Shown here piece after piece: positions 22,601-34,600 of a stretch of 64,000 nucleotides of DNA. The DNA is from Liolophura sinensis (Eukaryota > Mollusca > Polyplacophora > Chitonida > Chitonidae): NCBI RefSeq assembly GCF_032854445.1, contig NC_088300.1, positions 39,772,458 through 39,836,457 of the forward strand, read 5' to 3'. Numbering within the stretch: the stretch's first letter is position 1; every line of letters starts with the position of its first letter. The notes beneath the pieces are model-generated. The model saw only the letters and a list, made by a program, of their open reading frames with translations. It searched no databases and had not been told where the DNA came from. The translations under genes were made by a program, and so were the position numbers.

Positions 22601-25600
22601 AAGCTGTGACATGTCCAGGGGTGGGGGAATCAGAGCCTGCTCTAAGTCATAGTCATTGGGGTACACCATCACTGCCTTCCTCACATCACCCACACTGGAA
22701 ACCAACTGAGGGCAAAATGGTCAGAAAATAGCCAAAATATTGATTATGAAACCTTATCAAAATCATGTGACTTAATCTTGCAGTCAATTATTAAAAATCT
22801 TCCATCATGAGTTTCAAATGAGACGGTATAAAACAACTGTTTACAATTTTCTTTTTTGCATGGACGCAACAACACTTAATACAATTTTGTGTTTTTCTGT
22901 TTTTAGAGTGGAGGAAACTGTAGTACCCGGCATGAAACAAGTCGCCTCTGGCATTTTGCTGGCTGCCGGGATTTTCCCTCATCTGGTACACCACATTAAT
23001 GGAAGACAAGTTCAAGAAACTGTATTTGCAAACACGGCAATCGTTTATTGTCCCCAAGGCCCCGCAAGCAGTGACAGCTTGGGGTCTACAATTATCTGCC
23101 AACTAGACCCCCATGTTACATGTACCTGGCAGTAAGAATGTAATTACAGTATGCTTACATTTCTACAGAATGGCAAATTAGAAAATTTAATGTTTCTCTA
23201 CATGTAGCTATTTACCTGTATCTGCTTGAAGGATGTGATTGATTTTTTTTATTGATTTGTTTATTCACTAATCAAAATTATACAAATGATATGAATATAC
23301 ATGAAAAATGTGGACATTAGTGGGATTAAAACTCACAAGCATGATCTATCCCTATAGTCACGAAAGAAAATAGAAATAAGCCAAGGAAAACACCACGTTA
23401 ATGCAATTACATTTATCAATAATAATTCCTGTGAGAGAGACTGAACCCTGTGATACTTCATTGTGATGAACAGTAAATTATATTTAACCTTACAATTTGT
23501 CACCATCTAATTACCCTTCTGCACTACAGTTTATACAAAATGTCACCCTTACAGCATTGTTAGCTTTCCTCCAGTTTCCTACGGCCAGCTGATCACGTGG
23601 ATTCATAGACATGGTCTTGGCATGGGTCACCATTGGGGCGATGGCTGAAAAACAAAACCCAAGATCAGAGATACAAATTAGTCCATCTAACAGAAAGCTG
23701 TTACATCACGATTCAAATGTATGCAAAACTACTTGTATTTGAAACAGAGACATTCTTTCTGACCTCTACATACTCTCATAAATATCAGATATGCAAGATG
23801 TTGTAAAACAGTCCAGTTACAAAATGGCAAAAGATACAGAATTCCGGTTACAAAAAGGCAAAAGATGCAGAATTCCAGTTATAAAATGGCAAAAGATGCA
23901 GAATTCCAGTTATAAAATGGCAAAAGATGCAAAATGGCAAAAGATGCAGAATTCCAGTTACAAAATGACAAAAGATGCAGAATTCCCACATTTGGGGAAT
24001 AAAACATTTCCCATATTTCATTCTGAAGTAGTTTGTCAGGTCGTACAACTTGCAACATAAACAATGCCTTCCACTTTGTATCAATTGGTAACAGGCAATG
24101 AAAAAACCAAAAATGTGAAAAATGTATCCCATAATGTAAACATAAAGCATCCATCAACAATTTCACAAACGCAGGCTTCGGAGGAATTCAACCTGCCTAA
24201 CCCATAAGCAGTAGGATTAGCGTTGTTCCATAATGGCTACTCACATGACTTCAATCCGTCAGATGCCTGGTTGACTCTCTGCACAAACGATGGGTCTTCG
24301 CTGTTCTCAGCCTCTTGCTGAGCCACTTGCAGAACACGGTTTGCCCGTCTGGCAATACTAGAAGCATTGGTAACGATCTTTGGGGAGTTGTTTGTGCGGA
24401 TGCCATCTTCAACACGCTCAGTGTCCCGTAAGATGCCTTCCTCTGATAACACAACATCACAGACTTAATGAAGGATTTCTGAATGTCATTCAGGAAAATA
24501 TATACATGTCCATGTACTACATACAAGAAAACTAGCTGACAAAGCTAAAAATTCAAATCCTGAATATGTTCAACACAAGAGTGATGTAAGATACGTCACA
24601 GTCATCAACAAATTCAACCAGTAAAGCATAATTTAAAATGTAGTTTGAAAACATTATGTCCATTGTTGAATCTCTACTCTCCTTGCAGAGGCCTCCGGCC
24701 TTCCGTCTACTACCTCCATGACCTCTGCTGAAAGAGCTTACAAATCTGATATAGATGGCTGATTGACATGCTGTAATTCTTCTATTATTTCGGACAGGAT
24801 TTGTGCCAATTTTATCTCATTAATGAGTGTACGAGTGGTAATTGCATTACTAGGAGTAGCCAAGTACAATTTGACGATCGGGTGCCCCTGTCATCATGGT
24901 GTGATTACATTTATTATTAATATTTGGTTGTTTCAGACACATCAATTTCAGTTTTTGTCTAAGTTAAATTCACAGACAGCCTTGAGATCCCAGTTGTATA
25001 TAAAATATTACGGAGAACTAGATTATATAAACTGTAGATTTTTGGGTTGCTGACACCTGCAAACAGAATAAATATTGAACGAAAGGATTAAGTTTGTTTC
25101 TTCATTTAACTTTTCAGTAGAGTTTTGTGGTAAACTGTAACCATAGGTCATAGGTTTGGTAAGGTAAGGCAGCCACCCTCTTCGGCGGTTTTCTCAGAAG
25201 TTTAAATACCTTGGTGTTGGGGTTGTTGAGACTGGGTTTGCTGTATTTACACTATTTAAGGTCCACTTGCGGGCTGTCTGTGAGGCTATGTATTGTTGAA
25301 GTAGTTATGATTTTAATGGAAGTGTGAGATTCCGTATACGTTAAGTGAATATTAATGAAGACACACCTCCACTTCGACCAAAGAAAATTTGTCATTTTGC
25401 TTTTTCATTGGCTAACTCAAATTATGTCACACCTTCACTCATCAGAAAACCAGGCGTCTTTCCAGTCGACAGATTTAAACGGCCTGTATGAAATTTCTTG
25501 AGAATCTAGGGTAACAAATCATTTACTCTTCACCTCAAGTGAACATGTTTGAAGCATGGATGGCTTGATCCACTGTAACTGTCACAGGATGAGCTAAATT

Positions 25601-28600
25601 TCGATCAGGAAAATCTACAGATAATTCTGTTTATGATGTATATTTAAAGTTACAGAACATCATACAGTGAACCATTATACAACCATTAATTTAAGTATAA
25701 AGTACGACATGTTTTTTTTTGGTTATAATTTCCAGACATTTCACTCTGGTGCTTTCCGTGGTCTTCATTGGTTGCTTTATGTGTTTGCGGAGGCTAATGA
25801 GGGAGTTTGTTTACCAGCAGCCTTGATGAAGGCAGCAGTGTCCGTGGCCTCGTCCACCAGACCCCTAAGCCTCTCTATGTTGTCCATCCACTGCTTTTTC
25901 AGCAGCTCAAAGTGCTCCATGGTGGCCTGATTGTTAGGGTTCATCAGAACAATCTTAGCAGCATTTACTACCTGGGGAGTCAGGTCATTCACCTACAAAC
26001 AGAGATAACAACTTCAGTAGTTATACTACAACCAGCCTGTAGGTCAAACATGTACATGTACGGACAACTTCAGTAGTTATACTGCAACCAGCCTGTAGGG
26101 CAAACATGTACATGTACGAACAACTTCAGTAGTTATACTACAACCAGCCTGCAGGGCAAACATGTACGGACAACTTCAGTAGTTATACTACAACCAGCCT
26201 GTAGGTCAAACATGTACATGTACGAACAACTTCAGTAGTTATACTTCAACCAGCCTGTAGGGCAAACATGTACATGTACGGACAACTTCAGTAGTTATAC
26301 TGCAACCAGCCTGTAGGGCAAACATGTACATGTACGAACAACTTCAGTAGTTATACTACAACCAGCCTGCAGGGCAAACATGTACATGTACGAACAACTT
26401 CAGTAGTTATACTACAACCAGCCTGTAGGGCAAACATGTACATGTACGAACAACTTCACCAGTTATACTACAACCAGCCTGCAGGGCAAACATGTACATG
26501 TACGAACAACTTCAGTAGTTATACTACAACCAGCCTGTAGAGGAAACATGCATGTACAGCCAGTCACAGCTTGTAAAACAAAACTATACAACACACTGTC
26601 GATAATATGACTAAATACTTCATAAATGAAGGACATCATCTTCCAGGTGAGAGCATTTGTATTAAATATGATAAACATAACATGGACAATATAAGGCATG
26701 AATGTGCTGTATCTCTAGAATTTTAGAAGTTCTCACATTTACAAACTTGTATAAAATTAAATTTGGTCTCTTTGATATGTTCTTTTTAAGTAACTTCCCT
26801 TCTCTGCTAACCTGTTTGGTAGAGTTGAAGATGGCCTCTACTGTTTTCTTATTCCTGCAGCCTCCCGACGTAGCCACCATGTGAGAGGTGTCCGCTAGCT
26901 TACCAGCATGGGCCTGGAAGTTACGTGCCTTCTCCTGGAAATTACCCTCACGATTCGGAGCTCCTGAAACACAAAGACATAAATGTTAAATGGTGAAAAT
27001 CTGAGAGCTACATCATCTACACGTATACCCAGTAATCATCTGGAAATATTTTGAATCCGATATGGATATAAAACCAGAAAAAACAATCATATCCCTATCA
27101 AACCAATCTACCTAGACCACACATTGAAAAATTTCCATTACATATACTGTAGTGCAAATGAGCACAATTTTCATTTACAGATTTCTATTACATACATGTA
27201 CATGTGAGCAAGGTTTTACATGATATACGAATCCAAACAGTGTGTGGTAACACTGATTGACCTTTATAATGCTGTACTCAAAAATTTTTCACTAAAAGGA
27301 GACAAAAACATAAAAATGATGCCAAAATCGGATGAAAATGCATGACAACTTAAATGTATTTGCAAATAAGATTTTTAATATTTATTTTCATTTCCTCTTC
27401 AAAGGTATTGGAAAATATTTCTGTATGGTGGGTATTCGACAGCATCTCTTGGTATATATCGTCTTTGCATAATAATGTTCTAAATACGGATGTGATGGAT
27501 ATCTAATGAATTTATTTGGATGTAGATTTGTTGTTTATTTCGAAACACGAACATTTAATTTGAATTATGAGAACATTTATAAATATTCACCTTAAGCCTT
27601 AACATGATACTTTTGATGTCAATACTTAAATCTGTCATTACAGAAAGTCATTAAACTTCATAAAAAAAGTTTTAAGTGGTCCTGGAAGGTGGAGGAATTA
27701 TTCAGAATCAAGCAATAGGTGTCACTTAAATAAAAATATATTAAAAATATAAATACAGCGTAGCCTGGCTGTAAGGCGCCTCAATATAGCATGCATTCGG
27801 AAATAACGCGAGTTAAATCGTCTCCCAAATATATGTGGTGCGTTTCCATGTGAGAAGGATGAGATTTCCAATGACAACAGCTAAAACTGCAGAAGAATAA
27901 AGATTTCTCACCAAAAAATATGTGTAAATAATGCAACATCATTTCCTACTGCTGGTGTGTCAGCCAGGTGTTATTTGATATTTTAGGTATAAGCTTTTGA
28001 ATATTGCATGGGTAAAAGGATTTGTCCAGGAATAATGGAAAAGGTTGTAGCTGGTTACATTTCCTTGTGAGAGAGTTTGATTTGAAACACACGTGTGACG
28101 TTGGAGTTGCAGCATTACTTCAGCATGTGAGTGTCTTCTTAATTTTTTCCTCTCCTTCAGTTAATACACTGATTTAGCAGGACATATGATAAAATAGTGA
28201 ACGTTATTTATTAATTATTTTTTTAGTCAGTAGCTGTAACGAGCTAACATAATTGAGTTGACAGTCATCTGTGGTCCGCCATTTTGAATCTGATTTGTAT
28301 TTATTCCCTTGAGTTACTTCGGACATGAGCGGACATGGATAAAGCCAATACTACACTGATAGAATTCAACTTGTGGAAATGTTTAACATGCACCGAGTTC
28401 AGTAGATGAGGTTGTAATTACACGATGCCAGGCTAGCTTCGTGGAACAGAACTCCTAGGACGTTGCCAGATGCTCGTGTTCCGTACATGACTTGTGTACC
28501 ATACAACACTTCCTGAATCCTCTGATAACATTAATCTCATGCAGTTATAGTAAACTAACAACAAGAAAGCTTTTGACAAAACACGTTTTGCGTCGATAAA

Positions 28601-31600
28601 ACTTAGTTTGATGTCAAAATCATGAGCTGTAAGATAGACTGTGGGCTATATTCTGTATCCCAACGTCATTTCTTTATAGCACGAAGTAGCCTATAAGGCG
28701 CTCAGGAGCCTGTCCTAAAAGTGGTGCGCTATAGCCAGGCTACACTGTATAATCAAACCACAGGCTGAACTCATCTGATAGCTGGACAGACCAAATTCTA
28801 GTACAAACATATTTATTAAACAAGTGTTACTTCCTCATGTGTAACGTTATTACGCAAAGACTATATATACCAGGAAGTAGTCCCAAGTACTCACCATCAA
28901 AAAAACAGATTGAAGCCCACATTTACAACTACCTTTTTACACTCTTTTTCATGTTTTATCCACTTTTAAAGGACGGTGATAAAGTTTATGGTTGGAGGAA
29001 ACCAGAGTGGAGGATCGTGTGACTATGTAGTCACCAATAAAAAACAGGAATCACTCTGTGAAGTAGAATAATAATAATCGTTATGACTGAGGACTTTTGC
29101 GTTCCAACGTCGTTCCAACACACGCCGCAAAAAGCTATCCATTGAAAATAGCTTCAAGTCTGTACAGTACTGAATTGAAGAGACTGGCAATCTTGCTAGC
29201 ACATGCAAAATTCTTCTGAAACTGCCATAAAATGTATACTTTGCTAGGTACTGTAAAACATGGATAGTCCATGTAAACAGGTACATGCATACCTAATGGC
29301 GCCATGGCAGCTTCACTCATCTGCTTCAAAGGAGTGGACACATCAATGAAATCTTCCTCCACCTGTCCAAAGAGAAGTCAGAGATATTTGAAATGGCACC
29401 ATGCTGTGATAAAACAAAAGCATTATCCACCACTAAAGATATCAGGTTTCATGAAGTTTTTTATTATCCCACTTGGGGGACACCACGGCCTCTGTACGTG
29501 GGAAGGTTTTGCAGCAGCCTGCGGATGATTGTGAGTTTTCTCCCACCATACTGCTCGTCCCCGATGTATAAGTGAAATATTTTTGACTACAGTGTAAAAC
29601 ATCATTCAAAACAGAATCCGAAATTTCCAAAATGAAAGGAAAGAAAACTTAAGAAAATCTTAAAAGAAATGACAGGATGTCATGTTGCTCATTTTTTTCT
29701 TCTTTATACCATTTAGATTTTATTTCAATATTTACATATTACTACAAGAACCACAAGTGTGAGTGACCATTGAAAAAATAAAACATTTTTTGGTTTTACT
29801 TCCCACTGACGGAGTGAAGCGACTGAGCGACAACACGAAGGATATCGATGTGATGTTTGTTTTTTCTTCACTTCACATGGTCTTTGATTGTCACACAGCC
29901 ACGACTGGAGTAACTGATTCCTTCACTGCAGAACTTGGAATTTGCCATTCCCGGATGATTGGAAATCTTCTGAGTCACAAGACTAAGAGTGGTTTCATCG
30001 ACTTTCTCCTCCAGCCATGACCATAGCCTAATGTCTTTGTCAACTTTTGTCACATGGCTTGCTCTCATATATCTTTATCATAACACTGCACCACAATGCT
30101 TACCCGCGTCGTATGAGTGAAACACCAATCAGATAAATCAAATAAATTATCATAACACTGTGCTTATTGAGATCCATATTTTCCAAGTTACTCCTTAGCA
30201 GCTGATAGGGGACTAGGCATTGCACAGTGATACCCTCAAAACGCTCGTTCAATTACCGACCGTGCTTGTATTTTTCTCATCCCATTGTTCTTCCACTAAA
30301 ACACCGGATGTCATGCTATATACAAATAGTGACATACTATAAATACTGACCTGATCAATGAGAACATCCCTGATTTTCTTCTTCAGCCCCTGTAACTTTT
30401 GAGAGAGGTTCTGGGCAATAGCTCGGGCTTGTGGCGAGTTACCCTAGGAATGACAGGAGAATGATACATAAGAGCGTATGAACAAGCACAATGCCCGCCA
30501 TCATGGCAGACTACTGTATAAAATATGAGGTTAACATTCCACATATCAACAATTTATTTTTTTTCTTCTTAATTATTGTTTATAATGTAATACTCAAAAA
30601 TTTTTCCCTTATGCAATGCCAGTCAGTTTATGGGTGGAGTAAAGCAGAGTGCCCAGTGAAAACCACTGACCTCTGGCAAGTTAACATGCTGTACAATTTT
30701 GCAATATGTGACGTACAGATATGCACATGATATTGGTGAAACAAAAGTCAACAAATGCTAGACTGAGCAAACAGCCATCAGCATCACTAACGCCTGTCCA
30801 CAAAGCCCCACAAGCAATGATAAACAATTTGAACAAATCTCCACCACAATAATCAAACGATCTGGCCCTTGAAGATGTCATATGTACCTCATATATTTAC
30901 GCCATATGTCATATCATATATTTACGCCAGATCAAGCTCAATCTTATATTACACTTAAACTGTGATAAATTTGTTAGTCTAGCATGTGATATAAGGTGTA
31001 GACCTATACACACGTGTACCTTTACAATATCCACAAAATCGAACATAATATTCCACAATGGTTTAGACGCTCAACCACAACTTGTGTGGTCCTATTTACC
31101 TGACCCTTCCTAATGAGATCCGACAGTTGATTGGTCAATATTTCAACTTCATCACAGTTACGGAGTAGGTCTGCTCTCTGAGGACCACTGCATGTCTGTG
31201 CCAGCCTGCGCCCCTCAGCTACCACCATCCGGGTGGCCTCCTCTCCTGAAAGATGTGAAAACACACACTGCTCACCAAGACGCAACATTTACAACATAGT
31301 TTAAACTTTATTCAACTCCTCACCAAACATTATCTGAACACTCATGTATACATATACACATAGCTTTGCCTGCTTACTGCTTAGTGTTTTTTTTGGTGTA
31401 ACATGAAGGTGAGTAGTACCTTCATGTTGGTATGTCTTACGCCAGTTTGCCAGGTGTACTTTACTGATGTACACCTACCACACACCAGTGAGACTGGCTA
31501 GCCCGAGCACTTGAAGAGAGACTTGGCCTAAATTTAACCATGTAGATGTACAAGAATTACATGTCCGAAATTAAATTTCACACCAATACATTGTCAGAAC

Positions 31601-34600
31601 CAGTATTAATCACTCCAACAAGACAAAAGATCGGCTGTTTTCAAATTTGTCCAAACCCTTTCGATTGGCTCCATAATCAATACCTGACCAAAACAACCTG
31701 AAACTTTACATAGCACTATAAATACTATAGACATAAACAAATTAAGGAAAATAATCTAACTTACCTTTGGCAAACAGATACTGGCCTGATCTGTTCATCT
31801 GGCGACAAATTTGGGTCAGTATACAGTGGAGATGTGCACAACTATACGTGTACATATACACAACTATATGTGTACATATACACAATTATATGTGGATGGA
31901 CCATAAATTCTCTCAGTCCACACATTCATACTTAGATAAGCAGTAGTTTAAGCCTGGTTTACAGAGATGAGGGTTTGCAATCTATTTTGATTGCTACTCT
32001 CAAAACGGGGCAGAGGGTGACCCACTTACAAATACTATAAAAACTAACACTGAAATATGCACCATGTTTTGCCAGTTCTACAATAAGCAAGCGGACAATA
32101 AATCAAAAATATAGCTGCAGCAATACCGGGCTCAAGCTGATATTTCTGGTTTGAGCTATTGGTATATTTGGAACCAGTACCCAAAACTGCAACAGGCAGG
32201 TCTTTTGATATGCGAAAATATCTAAATGAATGGCCAAAAATGAAATTTTGGGTCACAAGCCTTTTTTAACCAACAGAGCGAGCTTCCACAATTTCAACAC
32301 AGGACGATCATATGTGCAAATTCAGTGTGCCTAGGCTTTGTGCAAATGCAATTTAAATTTCAGCTCAATCCATTTTGGGAGGAGAAGATTCTTAAAAGGT
32401 TTTCAAATAAATTTAATATGGCCACCAAACCACAAGGCCAATGAAACCCAAAAGTTTACTTGCCCAAGTCCACATCTTGGTCTATAACAACAACAAGTTT
32501 CATGAATTTCTGTTAGGTTGTTATGCTGGAGATATGATACAAATTTTCCTCCCAAGTCTATGTTAAATGAATAGCCTTTACCTTCTACTTCTGAATTAGG
32601 GTAATGTTATTAAAAGAATTAAAATGAGAAAACAATTCTTCACAGCTGAAACTCGTCAATGAAGTTATAAATCAGCATGCCCTAATTTATGATTTCTTGC
32701 ACATTTCAAGTTTTGTACGTTCATAGTTTTTGATTTACATGAATAATACATAGGAAAGTCCTTATTTTCTGCACATCTCAAAAAGTTATGAACAGACACA
32801 AATAACAAGAGCAGAATCAAAATCAGCAGCCTGAAATACATCAGGACACATCGGGGTTATATTGAAATTCAAAACATTTTGTGACCTCATATTTTCGACC
32901 AATGGCAAACTTTCGAAGCTGTGAACAATTTTCGATGCCTTTCCCAAATGTGATGTACATCCGGTTTGTCTACATAAAATTTCAGAGCAAACGGTTCATT
33001 AATGTGAGGAAACATGCAGTCCATTAAGCCCAGTAATTTTCAGCTTAAAAGCTGTAACAGTTTTCTGTCACATGACCTGAAAATATGGGCGAAACTCTTT
33101 TCATTTCGAAATCTGCAACAAAAGTGTAAATCATACTGACTATGCACATTTTCAGGATTTGACTTGATACAAAACCAGGTTCAGCGATATGGGGTTATGC
33201 AACAAACACCTCTACACTGTTGTGAAACCCTTAACCAAACCACCAGGTTGTCAGATCGGTTCTCACAAAAATCGCAGAAACAAAGTTGGAGTCAGCCCAA
33301 TTTTTGTGGGTTGTTTGGATTACCCACAACGAACAACTTTTTAATGATCGCCCTACTAGCCAACAACTGACTTATTTCCAACCTTTTCCAATGTGAATAG
33401 GCAACAGTGAATAAAATTTGTGCATTTAAATATGAACAAAAAAAGCTTTTGGTCAGGTTCCTGGCTAGCATAGCAACGGATGAATGCATGAGATTTATTT
33501 CAATAATATAAGTAATTGTCTGAACACGGTACACAACTTTCATGCTTTCTGGCTATCATGAAGGACTCTCACCTAGCCCCTTGTCATCCAGCCCTGGATT
33601 AGCCAGCCACTTAAGGGCTTGCTCCACTTTGCCCTGTACTGTTGGTGCAGGCCGTCTGATGCCGCTACGCTCTGTGTTCATTATGCCATTCATTGTTTTG
33701 TTCTGTAGCTCACGAAGAGGTCCCTGAATTTCACGAGCCAATGACAAAGCCTGAGGACTGTTACCCTGTTCAAGAAGCATTGCAGAAACAAAAATAAATA
33801 AATCAATCTTACTGCATTATTACTTAAATATGTAAGTACATGTATGTACCATTCTTCATACATATTACATATGTGGATTTACACACCATACCTTAGACTG
33901 GGCAGCTAAAAGAAAGCCTAACCTATAATTCATGTACGAGACCCCAACATCCAGGAACCAAAACACGAAGTCTGCCCCCGTCCAGGCGACTTCTATGAAC
34001 CCAAGAACATGTCAGGTGACCGTCAATATGATGAAGGTTTGTGGGGAACTTACCAAGATGTATGTGTATGCTATATTGTACACATGCAGCTACCACTGGT
34101 TACAACATTTTGTACTTTCCTAGATTAACCGTGCTGCTTCTTTCATTTACTTTGTAAAGATATGCATGTATTGCCATTCTGGCAACTGAAAGACATATAC
34201 AATTACTTCCAAGGAAGAGCTTACTTAATACCTAGTGCGCGTCACATTTTTTGAAACTGTGTTGTGTCAGCGCTAAATGTATAAAACTGTCAAGACTAGA
34301 TTGTGATATTTGTATCAAACAACTGACCTTCCCTTGCTGTCGGAGTTCAGATAATGCATTCGCCATAGACTCTAGGTCTCCCACAGTTTTCAGAATCGAT
34401 TCTCTATCCTTTGGGTTGGTGCACCTTTCTGCAATCCGGCGAGCATCCTCTAGGATTTGGCGAAGAGCTTTTTCTCCTGAAACCAATCACGTGGGAAAAG
34501 TTTCAGAACAAATATTGCACAGCAGATGGTAAATTATATGTGCATGTATAAAGGTTAACAACAATGTTTTTTCTACAGTTCAATAAGTAAAAAATAATTG

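Noticed and set aside
22818-23135. 105-codon plus-strand frame opposite a 103-codon minus-strand frame
   Set aside because: Both strands open by chance, no recognisable domain, inside the intron between vinculin exons 16 and 17, and no splice-site support.
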